Assembly: GCA_019096155.1 (NCBI GenBank)
Contig: JAHCVI010000001.1
Span: 12,549,243 to 12,613,242 of the forward strand
Origin: Staphylotrichum longicolle
Taxonomy: Eukaryota > Ascomycota > Sordariomycetes > Sordariales > Chaetomiaceae
Length of the DNA: 64,000 nucleotides
Direction: 5' to 3'
In this document: one piece after another, positions 1-9,952 of the stretch
How positions within the stretch are numbered: the first letter of the stretch is position 1
Layout of the letters: each line of letters begins with the position of its first letter
Translations under genes and position numbers: made by a program
Notes under the pieces: generated by a model
The model's database searches: none
What the model was told of the DNA's origin: nothing
The model's input: the letters and a program-made list of their open reading frames with translations, nothing else

Positions 1-1573
1 GTGCTTCCGGTGTGGTTGGCTGTGTTGTTGACCGGTCTCTTCTTGCTGATCAACACGGTGCTGTGTTTGTTGCTAAACGGCAAAGGGGTCGAATATCATT
101 CCGAGCCCAAGTATGCGCCCGAATTACCTGAACACGCACACGAGCAGTGGATCTACATCAATGGGGTTGCCGCCGGGTAAGTTGACGGGCCTCCCGTTAG
201 ATTGCTCGATGCCAAACTGATTCATCGGGGATACACCAGAGCTCATTGGATGCAAAGCAATCTCAACCGTCTTGCCGTAACCTTCAAGCGGCCAATCCTT
301 GGCATCCACAACAAGACGTAAGCCATCCCCTTGATCAGAAAGGTTTGCCAGTTGTACTTAGCATTCCCAGCTCTGGAATCGTCTTTGATGTCTTCGAATG
401 TCTTCTCCAGAGAAACTGGGGCTACGCCACGAAAGACGTGCGTGTCTGCTACCAGATCATCAAAGAAAAGATCTACAACCCCCAGTACTCCAAAGTCATC
501 TTCGTTCTTCACTCTCAGGGCGGCATCGAGGGCAGTTTGATCCTTGACTGGCTCCTCCAGGAGCTGCCCCAGGACCTCCTCTCAAAGCTGGAGGTCTATA
601 CCTTTGGCAACGCAGCCAACCATTTCAACAATCCGCACCGGCACATCCGCTCGCAGACCCTGGCCAAGCACAACCCGGTTGCGGCGTCGATAGATTCGAC
701 CCGGTTAGCAGCCGTGCAAGACGCGACCGAGGTTCCGCGCCTCCGCCGCCCTCAAAAAGCCAAGCCCAGGCCCAGTTCCAGCTCCTCCTCCAGTTCATCC
801 GATACAGAGCCGTACGACAAACCTCCGGCCGCCACCACCAACTCTCTTAGCAGCACGCATCCCGGAACAGTCGAGTCTGTCCCCCCGATAACCAGCTCCA
901 CCACCTCGCCTCGTACGTTCCACCTGAGCCAGCTTCCCCCCCCCTCTCCGGCCAACCCCAGTAAGAAGCCCTCACTGACGATACCCTCACGCAGACCCCT
1001 CCCACCTCTCGGACCGCGCCATCGGCCACATCGAGCACTACGCCCATACGACCGACTTCGTCGCCCTCTGGGGCGTCCTGCACTTCGCCACGTCTGCGCC
1101 GACCTCGCCCTTCATCCCGCGCTTCATCGGCCGCGTGTTCGCCCGCGCCAGTCCCAAAGGAGGCCATCAGATGGTTCAGCACTACCTAGACGGCATGTTC
1201 CCTTTGCGCCGAGACCCACAGACGGGGCGGCTGGTGCGGCGGGAGAACGGGGTGCCGTGGGGCGCGGAGGAGGAGGGGAACGAGTTTATGGAGAGTGAGG
1301 TTTTGGTGGGAGGGGGCGCGGATGGGACGGGACGGGACGGGAAGGGGGAGTGCGAGGATGAGGATGAGGTTGAGGACGGGGAGGCGGTTGAGGTGCATGG
1401 TGTGAGTCCAGTTCTGGCGCGGAGGGAGCAAGGGCGGGAAGAAGCCGACTGTCAAGGTCAAGGTGAAGGAGCTGAGTCGTTTGTGGCAGTACCGGAACGG
1501 CAAGAGCCCGGAGGAGACTTTGCCGTGGCTTGCTAGGGGGTTGGATGGAGCGGTGAGGCATGCGACGTTGTGA
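1..1573 (+). CDS. alpha/beta-hydrolase-like protein, 5' end outside window
   Basis: Open from the first base, so the start lies upstream. Exons by eye: 1-176, 240-317, 362-912, 995 to about 1294, then about 1407-1573. The first three introns have GTAAGT, GTAAGC and GTACGT donors and join in phase. The product begins with a hydrophobic segment (residues 1-24 of the visible part). The VLHSQGG motif resembles a lipase nucleophile elbow (Ser). A TTDFVALWGVLHF block and a GGHQMVQHY block could supply the acid and His. A Ser/Pro-rich linker separates the halves. The last splice is unresolved: MESEV is read in one frame, while the C-terminal KELSRLWQYRNGKSPEE, which looks like the real tail, is in another. 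That needs an intron near 1295-1406 or an indel. The hydrolase role is inferred from the motif; the substrate is unknown. Confidence 0.6.
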
Positions 1574-1763
1574 GGGGTGTACATTGTGTCGTAAACTTTT
1601 TTGAGCAAATGATATCCCTTACCCGATGAGTGCTTCTCGCTCGATTGGTGATTGGAAAGATACCGAGAGAGTAAGACGATACAATGGCAAGCACAATCTT
1701 CATCTTTCTTTTTGTTGAAAAAAAAAAGATAGGAAGAAACGAAGCCAACATTCCTCTTTCTTC

Positions 1764-1862
1764 ATCTTCCTCTTCCTCTTCCTCTTCCTCTTCCTCTTCC
1801 TCTTCCTCTTCCTCTTCCTCTTCCTCTTCCTCTTCCTCTTCCTCTTCCTCTTCCTCTTCCTT
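1764..1862. repeat. TCTTCC hexanucleotide microsatellite
   Basis: About sixteen tandem copies of TCTTCC, followed to about 2018 by an almost pure pyrimidine tract on the + strand (T/C only, many T runs). It lies about 190 bases downstream of the first gene's stop. A serine-rich open frame across it is only the translation of the repeat. Confidence 0.95.
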
Positions 1863-2514
1863 TTCCTTTTTTTTCTTTCTTCCTTTTCTTTTTGCCCTCT
1901 TTTTTCTTCTTTCTTTTCTTTCTTTTCTTCTCTTATTTCTTTTTTTTTCTTATTTCTTTTCTTTTTTTCTTCTTTTTTTTTTCTCTCTTTACTTTTCTTT
2001 TTTCTTCTTTTCTTCATAAAAAAGATTTGGTTCCTCTTGTTAAAAGAAGACTCTTCTTTTGTTAAGAGAAGACAAACAAACTGGAAGAAACGAGACAATC
2101 GCCGCCTTCTCACTGGTTCCTTGATTTCGGCATTGAAAGTGTTCCCGATTCCGCCGACCACGTGATGGACAGAGGTGATGACGCCGAACGGGGAAGACGG
2201 CGTGCTCAGGCGGCGAAGGACCAAGAAGCGTATAGAACCTCGACGAGAGCAGTGGTGTTGATGCGTAATACCTATCAATTGTCTCATTACAGAACGACGT
2301 GACTGCTGTGAGAGTGGATGGTGGTGATGCTGGCAGACGGTGAGTGACTCAGCTCCGGCGTCTTGCAGAGCCTTGAGCCGGGGCTGGCGGCGGAACCAAT
2401 CGGGTGGGGCCGTGGAGGGTGGGGAATCCGGCGACCGAAACGGGAGATCGACAATCGAAGCTTCGGGTCTGGTGCGGAGCCCTCGCCGATCCAGGGGTCG
2501 GTGCGACGCGGCCT

Positions 2515-2526
2515 TATAAGTATAAA
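2515..2526 (+). promoter_or_regulatory. TATA-like element of HNH gene
   Basis: TATAAGTATAAA lies 79-90 bases upstream of the ATG at 2605. Position and sequence fit a TATA box; no experimental support. Confidence 0.45.
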
Positions 2527-2604
2527 CCGCTGACATCATGAAGCCTCATCTCCTCTCCCAGACTCAAAACTTATTACAATATTCCAACAACCTCATCATC
2601 CACT

Positions 2605-3408
2605 ATGTCAGACGAGATCCCCTCCGAATACAACGCCAACTACGAGCAATTCCGTGACATCCTGTCCTCCTTCCTGATCGAGCGGATCGCTGTCCCCGTC
2701 ACCAAACCCAAACCCAAGTCCAAACGCCGCTCCAAGAAACTCACTCCCGATCCCGCATCCCCACCCTCCCTGGAAACTGAAGACGCCGCCTCAGCCGACG
2801 ACCTCGCCGAGTTCACGTCTTACATCGCCACCGCCGTCTTCCTGACCCTCCCCTCGGACCTCCAATCCCTCACTTATCACGCCTGGTCCGACAGCCCACA
2901 CCTCCAGTCCCTCTACGCCCTCCCCATCACCACCGACGTCGCCGCCCCGCTTTTGCAGACGCTCGACCCGTCCATCCCCGACTCTCTCACAGCCTACGGC
3001 ATCACCGCCGACCCCTCCACCCCTTCCAGCCTCCCCACGCCAACCGAGTTCCTCACGCCCATCCTCTCCGCCTACCTCACAGCGGCCACTACCCCACCAC
3101 CCCCGCCGTCCTCGACTAAGGGCAAGGTGACGGCCTGCGAGATCTGCGGCCGCGACTGGATCAACCTGACTTATCATCATTTGATACCCCGGAAGGTACA
3201 TGAACAGGCAGTAAAACGAGGATGGCATCGCCCCGAGGAATTGCAGAACGTGGCGTGGTTGTGCGGGGCTTGTCACCGTTTTGTCCATCGGTTTAAAGAG
3301 CATGAAGACCTGGCGCGGGAGTTTTACACGGTGGAGCGGTTGTTGGCGGCGGAGGAGGTGCGACGTTTCGCTGAGTGGGTGGGAAGGGTGCGATGGAAGG
3401 CTCGGTGA
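2605..3408 (+). CDS. HNH-domain protein
   Basis: Single-exon, 267 aa. Residues 20-40 hold a Lys/Arg-rich stretch, and the middle is Pro/Ser/Thr-rich. The C-terminal domain has CEIC at 178-181, HHLIPR at 191-196 and CGACHRFVH at 220-228. This is the CxxC...HH...CxxCHxxxH arrangement of HNH proteins that carry a structural zinc site plus the His-metal finger. In the family these are metal-dependent nucleases. Fungal genomes encode several free-standing, poorly characterised proteins of this type, so the role (DNA repair, defence or a non-nuclease function) is not known. The ATG at 2605 follows a TATA-like element and is the first in frame. There is no signal peptide, so an intracellular and possibly nuclear location is inferred. 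Confidence 0.8.
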   Translation: MSDEIPSEYNANYEQFRDILSSFLIERIAVPVTKPKPKSKRRSKKLTPDPASPPSLETEDAASADDLAEFTSYIATAVFLTLPSDLQSLTYHAWSDSPHLQSLYALPITTDVAAPLLQTLDPSIPDSLTAYGITADPSTPSSLPTPTEFLTPILSAYLTAATTPPPPPSSTKGKVTACEICGRDWINLTYHHLIPRKVHEQAVKRGWHRPEELQNVAWLCGACHRFVHRFKEHEDLAREFYTVERLLAAEEVRRFAEWVGRVRWKAR

Positions 3409-3625
3409 GGATGGCTAGGGGGGGAAGCAGCGGGGTGGGAGTACGGGATGAGTAGGTGGGGTTACAGGTGGACTTTGATAGACATTACCCTCATCAGTTC
3501 ATGCCCAACATTAACCATCCAACATTGCACTTGATCCAAAACCTCCAAAACCCCTACTTCAAAAGCGCCTCCTCATCCTCCTCCTCCCATCCCCCATCCT
3601 CGCCGGCCCATCCACCACCTACCCA

Positions 3626-4782
3626 TCACAGGCCCATTCCCACTCCCCTTCCCCCCCCTAGCCTCTGCCCCCGCCCTTCCTCGTCGTCGTCGTCCTCCTC
3701 CTCCCCGCCCTCCACAATCACCCCGCGCTCCGTCACCCAGCTCTGCTGCCTGTGCAACCCCACCGCGGGCGCGGCGGCCACCCTCCCATGCGCCACTTTC
3801 CCGCTGCCGACCACCACGCTGCCCGACCTGTTGACCGACTCGTCACGGCCACTGCCGGCGCCGGTCCCGCCACTGCTCCAGCCAAACTCGTAGCCCATCG
3901 CGCGGTCGACCTCCTTTTTGAGGTCCTCGCCCGTCGCGGGAGGTGCGTACGCCGCGTACGTTCCTTGCTGGGACTGGGGCTGGGTCTGGGACGGGTAGGA
4001 CGAGTCCGAGTAGCGCGGCTCGGTCGTCGTCGTTGTCGTGGTGGTGGTGGTGATGATGCCTTGGCTGTGGCCGGTCTTGTCGTAGCCCAGCTCGACCGAG
4101 TCCCCTCCGGGGACGTAGCCGCCGTGGGCCTTTGCGTTGGCGGTGAGGTGGTAGTCTTCGTACTTGAGCAGGCGACGGTAGGTGATGATGGCGTAGGTGA
4201 GGGTGGCGAGATTCGCCGCGCTGTGGGGTGTTAGAGTCGCTCGTTGGTTGGGGTTGGGTTGGTTGTGGAAGGGGGTGAGGGGAATACTTGCAGCAAACCG
4301 CAGTCCAGAGACAGGCCGATGGTCGAGTAGTGGCCGTCCATGCGCTGGAGGTAGGCGACGATGTCGAGGGCGAGCACGGCGAAGGCGAGCGTGAGCTTGA
4401 TGATGTCGGTGCAGACCATCATGAAGGGCGTCAGCCTCTCGGTGGCCTTGCGGGCGATCTGGAGGATGTTGAGGACGAGCGCGATGAGGTTGAAGCCGAC
4501 GTTGGTGGCTTCCCAGCTGTGGTTGGTGTCAGCAAGAGTGAACTTGAAGCGGGGGTTGATCCGTAGACACAGCGAGGGGAAACCATACACAACTTCAACA
4601 ATGGGTACCTCGCCCAGCTTGTTGAGCTCCTCATAGTGGTCAAATGTCTCGGCCAGACGGTACGCAAAAACGCCCATAAGACACAACAAAATCAGGATCT
4701 GGAAGATCCAGAGGGGGATCAAAATAATCTTGCGCCATGCGGCGCGCGCGTAGAGGACCTGGTCGAGGTCGAGCGACGACAT
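3626..4782 (-). CDS. fungal tetraspan membrane protein
   Basis: Three exons on the minus strand: 4589-4782, 4292-4516, 3626-4220, giving 337 aa. Intron 1 (4517-4588) has donor GTATGG, a TTGCTGACACC branch region and CCACAG. It is 72 nt, so retention keeps the frame, but WEATNVGF follows naturally when it is spliced. Intron 2 (4221-4291) joins in frame only if spliced at GCAAGT, a GC-AG intron; the nearby GT leaves the conserved AANLATLTYAIITY out of frame. Four hydrophobic segments are seen: IILIPLWIFQILILLCLM, ATNVGFNLIALVLNIL, IIKLTLAFAVLALDIVAYL, and one spanning intron 2. The cytosolic-looking tail is Thr-rich, then Gly- and Asp/Glu-rich. The start at 4782 (MSSLDLDQ) is preferred over an in-frame ATG 18 codons upstream. 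Function unknown. Confidence 0.75.
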
Positions 4783-5782
4783 GGTGCTTGGGTCGGGATT
4801 TGGCTGCGGTGAAATTGGGCAACTCGACTCATCCAAACACCGACTGGGCCGTGCCGTACGTACTTCGTACTGCCAGCGCCCTCAAACGCGGCGCAAATGC
4901 TCACTCGGGATTCAAGGAACGGCGCGAGCCTTCAAGGAGCGAAATGGCCGGAGGAGGGGAGATTCCGGAGGGCCTCGTCTGGTTAAAATGCCATTCGGGC
5001 AGATGCGCGCTAGACAGCGCCTCACCTGCCGGGTTCCCGGAGCCTCCCTCAGCCTTCTTCATGATGGCGGTGCCAACAGCCAAAAATCGGGAGCTGACAG
5101 ACGCCCCAAGCCGCTTTGGTCGTGGGAAGCTGCATGATGGTGTGGGGTTTTTGTTGGCGAGCTGAACACCCTGGTCGTGCTGCTGTTCGCTGTTGCTTCC
5201 GCCGAAGGTCCGATTTGGCTCTCTGTGCGGTGTTGAGCTTGGCGGAGCAGGATTCGGGAAATGGGCATGTTCGTCGCTTTTGACATGAACGACGCTTCGA
5301 GATTGAGCAAGCTCTCCCGAGTATGTTACGTTGAAGGGGATGGAAGTCAATTGACTGAAGTGCTTCCTCTCCTTCCCCACAGATCCAACCCAACTACACA
5401 GTAACATGTCACAAATGCCGGGTTAGGGTTAGAGGTTCACTTCTCCTCAAAAAGACGAGGAGGTGTGTTGTCCACATCAAAATTGAATACTCCGACGTAT
5501 GTCGTGATTCAAATATATTCTCGCCCAAGAAAAGTCAAATCCCTTCCTACAATCTCAAGTCAAAGCCTGCTGTCGGCTCCCCCTCCTCGAAAGCAGATCG
5601 CATCTCAAGGCTCTAGGCTCTTCTCCGCCGTTCTATTATCGTGGCCGAGCGGGATGAACAAATTATCGAATAGTCAAAAGTGTCGACCTCGCTATGTATG
5701 AGTGCTGCTGGTCGACATCGACGGGGACTGAGGGGGCGTGGTGCCCCGTTCCCGTTCTGACGGTGTGCTGCCCGTGAACCGC
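4783..5782. other. intergenic
   Basis: Upstream region of the tetraspan gene and 3' flank of the small secreted-protein gene. I see no gene-like frame and no repeat. Confidence 0.5.
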
Positions 5783-6043
5783 CTACAATCCCTTGGCGGC
5801 GGCAGCCTTGTAGACCTTGGTGGCATCGAAGGGGATGACGTTCCCGCTGGCGTCTGACATGGCGGGGATGGAGACGTCGATGTTGGTCACAATGTCCTGA
5901 CGCTTGACGGGAGCTGATGCGAGGTTAGCAGGAAGCCCCTTCATCATAAGAGCTCGTCCATATCACGCACCACTGTTGTCCACCGCCGGGTAAGCAACGG
6001 CCAGAGAGGCGAGAGCGAGGATGGTAGCAACGGTGAACTTCAT
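5783..6043 (-). CDS. small secreted protein, 67 aa
   Basis: Two exons, 5971-6043 and 5914's far side 5783-5913, joined in phase 1 across a 57-nt intron (donor GTGCGT, branch GCTAACC, acceptor CATCAG). The product starts MKFTVATILALASLAVA, a clear signal peptide with likely cleavage after AVA. A short pro-region ends in APVKR, a Lys-Arg Kex2-type site. The rest is a compact mature part of about 38 residues beginning QDIVTNIDVSIPAMSDASG and ending AAAAKGL. There are no cysteines in the mature part, which is unusual for a small effector. I do not recognise a characterised family. A propeptide organisation suggests a processed secreted peptide or a cell-wall protein (inference). Both exons are too short to stand out as open frames, but signal peptide, splice signals and phase agree. 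Confidence 0.75.
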
Positions 6044-7520
6044 GTTGGGCTGATTATGGGATATTGCTTCGAAGAAGTGAATGTGTGCGAATCAACAAGC
6101 GAATGTCGGCCGGCGACGGGTAGGAATAGAAAACAGGAATACCGAATGGAAAGAGAGGAAAGAGAACAGACGGAAGCGAGTGGCGATGGGGTATGGAAAG
6201 AAGGGAAGGCCAAGCCAGAAGGCATTGAGTATTTGTATGCTCGAGCGGCAGCTGGGGCGATCAGGATCCGCAATGCCTGATAGACGCGTTGCGTTTCAGC
6301 CGGCGCATACCAAGAAGAGACGATCACTGCCCAGCCTTGACCGTTCCGCCAAAGCGCCTCGGGGAACGGACAAGAGCTCCCAAGATCCTGGGCGTTTCCG
6401 ATCCAGAGCGATGACGAGCGCGGAGGGAAGGGGGGATTTGGAGCCTCGCTAGAGACGATATCCACCTGAGACACCGGGGCGTGCTCGCTGGGCTTCCAGG
6501 CTACGCGGCGGGTCGAGTTAAGCTTGTTGACAGCCCATGTCAACCCATGTTGCCCATTGTCACCGCGGCCACGGACGAAAAGACTAAAACGAGCTTAATC
6601 ATGGGACGGAGAGGTCTGGAGAGGTCCATGGGTGGGGGCCGAGAAGAGCGAAGCTTTTGGGGCAGGGGGGTGAAACCGGCAAGGAGTGTCCGTTGCGGGC
6701 GTCGCATTGAGATGGGCCGCGCTTTTGGCGAGGAGGCGGTCGGAAGCCTCGAATCCGGTTCCTGGGCGTTAGAGAGCTTTGGAGGGGATCCTGTCCTCCC
6801 GTGTCGCAGGATCCTGGCAGCAGAATGCTGTTCGTCTGGTCGACTTGCCCCGTGCTGAGGGCAGCAGCAGGTTGATCCCTGTGTGTTTTTAGGAGACAAA
6901 AGGTGAAACAAGTTCGAGATTCAGCGCCAAGCCCCAGTGCCTGAGCTCATGGCGCTCAGCTGCTGTCAGCTGATGGGGATGTCGGATGAAACAAAACTCA
7001 ATGTGAGCCAAAAACCTAAGACGAGGATGTTAAGACGATCTCATCGCATCCACAGTTGCTGTTGACGCCTTGGCCAAGACCGCGGCCTTCTGGACCATCT
7101 TGTTGGGCCAGCTGGCGGCTGCTGGATGCACGTTGCAGTGGCTCCAACAGCTTCGTCCCAGCGCTACGCAGGCTCGGCGGGGCTCAGCTCCTGACAGCCA
7201 GTGGTGGAGCGATAAGCGCGGGGCTTGGCGACGCAGCCTTATCGAGCGGCCTTGTCGTGCTGCCCCGCACCACCTTGATGGCCCGGACGGCCTCTGAGGG
7301 CCTGCACACCTTCTCCAAAGATCCATCTGGTTGCCCCTCCTCCTCCACTGCCCCTCCTGCCCCTCCTGCCCCTCCCATCCCATTCCGGGCTCGATCCCTT
7401 CTTTTCCCGACCGTCCCGGGGCAGGCTTGAGTCGCGTCGCCTTGTCATCACCTTCTTTCGACTGCATCTCTCATTTTCCCTTTTCCACGCGACACGACCC
7501 AAGTCAACCCGCCGCTCACC
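6044..7520. other. intergenic
   Basis: Divergent upstream regions of the small secreted-protein gene and the AMMECR1 gene. Around 7345-7378 there is a short tandem repeat of CCCCTCCTG. No further gene seen. Confidence 0.5.
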
Positions 7521-8372
7521 ATGGCCACCGTCGAGCACTGCCTGTACTGCTTTGAGGCGCTCGACGCCCACCTCGACGACCGCAAACCCATGACACTGGC
7601 CGAGGTGTACAAGTCGTGGGCCGAGTACCTCCGCTCCGCCGACGCCGACGCCGACGCCGAAGAGGGCGGAGCTGACACCGCCGACGGCACCAAACTCTCC
7701 AAGCGTCTCCCTGCCCTCCGTCGCATCACCGAAGCCTCGGCGTCCTCCAGCACATCGTCCTCCGCCTCCAACAGCACGCTCTCCCTCGGCGCGGACACCC
7801 CCGCCACCTCGGCCGCCTCCTCCTCGGCCGCCCTGCCCGACGCCGACCCGGAGCCGCCCCTCACCGAGTCCCCCCTCTTCGTGACGTGGAACACGGTCTC
7901 GGCGCGGCACGGCGGGCACGCGCTGCGCGGGTGCATCGGCACGTTCGAGGCGCAGGACCTGGACGAGGGCCTGTCGTCGTACGCGCTCATCTCGGCGCTG
8001 CAGGACACGCGCTTCCGCCCCATCGCCGCGCGCGAGCTGCCCTCGCTCGAGGTCGCCGTCACGCTGCTGACCGACTTCGAGGACGCCGCCGACGCCATGG
8101 ACTGGGACCTCGGCACCCACGGCCTGCGCATCTCGTTCCACTACCACGGCAAGCGCTACGGCGCGACCTACCTGCCCGACGTGGCCGTCGAGCAAGGGTG
8201 GACCAAGGAGGAGACGCTGGTGAGCCTGATGCGCAAGGCCGGGTGGGTCGGGAGGAAGGACAAGTGGGACGAGGTGCAGCTGAGCGTGGTGCGGTATCAG
8301 GGCAAGAAGGAGAGTCTTGGGTACGAGGACTTCAAGAGGTGGCGGGACTGGGTGGAGGGGACCGGGAAGTGA
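7521..8372 (+). CDS. AMMECR1-domain protein
   Basis: Single exon, 283 aa, with the ATG in a good context (CACCATGGCC). The AMMECR1 fold covers most of the protein. The N-terminal helix region (CLYCFEALDAHL) is separated from the core by a low-complexity insert of Asp/Ala and then Ser/Thr (about residues 40-105). The core then runs with PLFVTWN, the family signature LRGCIGTF at about 135-142, and GYATYLPDV-like and EGWT-like segments (here YGATYLPDVAVEQGWT). Human AMMECR1 and yeast YOR289W belong to this family; the molecular function is not established, though a nucleic-acid or small-molecule binding role has been suggested from structure. No targeting signal is visible. Confidence 0.9.
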   Translation: MATVEHCLYCFEALDAHLDDRKPMTLAEVYKSWAEYLRSADADADAEEGGADTADGTKLSKRLPALRRITEASASSSTSSSASNSTLSLGADTPATSAASSSAALPDADPEPPLTESPLFVTWNTVSARHGGHALRGCIGTFEAQDLDEGLSSYALISALQDTRFRPIAARELPSLEVAVTLLTDFEDAADAMDWDLGTHGLRISFHYHGKRYGATYLPDVAVEQGWTKEETLVSLMRKAGWVGRKDKWDEVQLSVVRYQGKKESLGYEDFKRWRDWVEGTGK

Positions 8373-9055
8373 AGATTAGACGGGGATCTCGCGGGAGGGG
8401 TTTACAGGATACAGGGGTGGCGCATGGGTTTAGGGGGGATGACGGGCTCAGCGGTGCAAGGTGTTGCAGAGCGGTGATTTCAGGTCTTTGGGCGCATTGG
8501 ATGGATTGGGCATTGGGATTGATTTAGAGGGTCAGGTGCAAGGGGGATTTATCGGGAATGGGTTCATGGTTGCGGGTGGATAGGGATGACGCTCATCTTC
8601 AGGGAGAGAGAGGGCTGGCCAAACACATTCTATCATAATTCGATGCTTTGCTTTGACGGGAAAACCCCCCTTCATGTTTGCCGTTCTGGTGATCAACACC
8701 AGTGAGTTACAGTAGACAAGACAGCCATCGCTCCGCCCAACCCAGCTGAGAAGATTGCTCCTCTTCGCTAACAAACAGAAAGGTATCCATGCTCTACGCT
8801 GACCCGGACAACTCCGACTGAAAGAAGAGGAGACACCGTAGTGTCAATCCCGGCCAACCAAACCCAAACAACCATGGTATCTCGCTCGCTCCAAGCTCCA
8901 AGCTCCAAGCACCAAAGCCCCATCCCGCCCCATCCCAAAAGCCATGATCGCAACTCCCTTGCTAACCCTTCAACAAAACATCCCTCCACCCTTTAACGAC
9001 AAACCGTCGTCGTCTTTTTCCGCGCCCGCGCCCGCGCCCGCCCGCGCACCTGGTC
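8373..9055. other. intergenic, convergent 3' ends
   Basis: Lies between two convergent genes. Holds a short repeat, three copies of AGCTCCA near 8888-8910, and CCCATCCC runs. No gene seen. Confidence 0.5.
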
Positions 9056-9952
9056 CTACCAGCACCTCAACTTCTTCCAGAACCCGCCGTTCCCCTGGCC
9101 GACGCGATCCCCCCTGATATTCGGCCCCCGCACGCCGGGTCCCCGCACGGCACCGCCGCCCGCGCGCTTCTCGTCCTCGTCGTCGCCCGGCGGCAGCGGC
9201 GTCAGCGGCTTGGTCATGCCGTGGCGGGTGGCGGCCAGGTCGGCGACGACGCCGCTCTCGGCGAGGCGGCGGGCCTCGACGACGCGGCGCACGATCAGCG
9301 CGAAGGTCTCCTCGATGTTGACCTCGAGGCGGGCGCTCGTCTCCATGAAGCCGCAGCCGCGCTTGCGCGCCCAGTCGAGCCCCACGGCAGCGGGCACGCG
9401 GCGGCTCTCCTGGAGGTCGCACTTGTTGCCGGCGACGATCTTGACGGGCGGGATGGTCTTGGCGCCGGAGCCGGCGCCGCCCGACACGAGGCGCTGCAGG
9501 TGCATGGGCAGGCCCGCGTCGGGCAGGGTCGGGGAGATGTTGAGGTTGGTCAGGCCGGCCTTGCGGGCGCGGGCGGCGTTGTCGAGGCGCGTCTCGGCCT
9601 CCATGTCGATCAGCTCGTTGAAGTAGTCGAGGGCGTCGAGCGAGTCGCGCGAGGTGATGTCGTAGACGAGCAGGAAGGCGTCGGCGCCGAGGTTGGACGA
9701 CGCCCACATGCCGCGGTACTCCTCCTGGCCGGCCGTGTCGGTCAGGCTGAGGTGGTAGACGATGCCGTCGATGCGGCGCGTCACGCTGTAGCTGTCCTCG
9801 ATGGTCGGGTCGTACTCGGACGTCCACTGGCTCCTGACCAGGCGGAGGGTGATGGATGACTTGCCGCAGCCGCCGTCGCCGCAGATGGTGATGGAGATGG
9901 GCACGGGCGGCTGCGAGGCGTCTGACGCCGAGGGCGTGTGCGGGGACTTCAT
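9056..9952 (-). CDS. divergent Ras-like small GTPase
   Basis: Single exon, 298 aa, longer than typical Ras (about 190-215). All five G boxes are present: GDGGCGKSS (Lys31), YDPTIEDSY with the switch-I Thr, DTAGQEEY with the catalytic Gln, GNKCDL and ETSAR. The effector region EYDPTIEDSY is Ras-type. Between the third and fourth G boxes there is an extra stretch of roughly 40 residues rich in Ala, Gly and Pro, placed where helix 3 leads to strand 5. After the G domain comes a tail of about 100 residues. It ends FWKKLRCW, so there is no CaaX box. A single Cys next to basic residues could be acylated (inference). Probably a membrane-associated signalling switch; the pathway cannot be told from the sequence. 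Confidence 0.85.
   Translation of the reverse strand: MKSPHTPSASDASQPPVPISITICGDGGCGKSSITLRLVRSQWTSEYDPTIEDSYSVTRRIDGIVYHLSLTDTAGQEEYRGMWASSNLGADAFLLVYDITSRDSLDALDYFNELIDMEAETRLDNAARARKAGLTNLNISPTLPDAGLPMHLQRLVSGGAGSGAKTIPPVKIVAGNKCDLQESRRVPAAVGLDWARKRGCGFMETSARLEVNIEETFALIVRRVVEARRLAESGVVADLAATRHGMTKPLTPLPPGDDEDEKRAGGGAVRGPGVRGPNIRGDRVGQGNGGFWKKLRCW

Larger units (their letters stand above)
1574..2604. other. intergenic
   Basis: Holds the 3' flank of the hydrolase-like gene, the microsatellite and pyrimidine tract, and the promoter of the HNH gene. I see no other gene. Confidence 0.6.

Noticed and set aside
961..994. 34-nt intron with GTAAGA donor in the first gene
   Set aside because: Too short for a fungal intron; the upstream GTACGT at 913 uses the same acceptor, keeps phase and gives 82 nt.
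1684..2539. Ser-rich and Lys/Arg-rich open frames over the microsatellite
   Set aside because: They are translations of the TCTTCC repeat and the pyrimidine tract.
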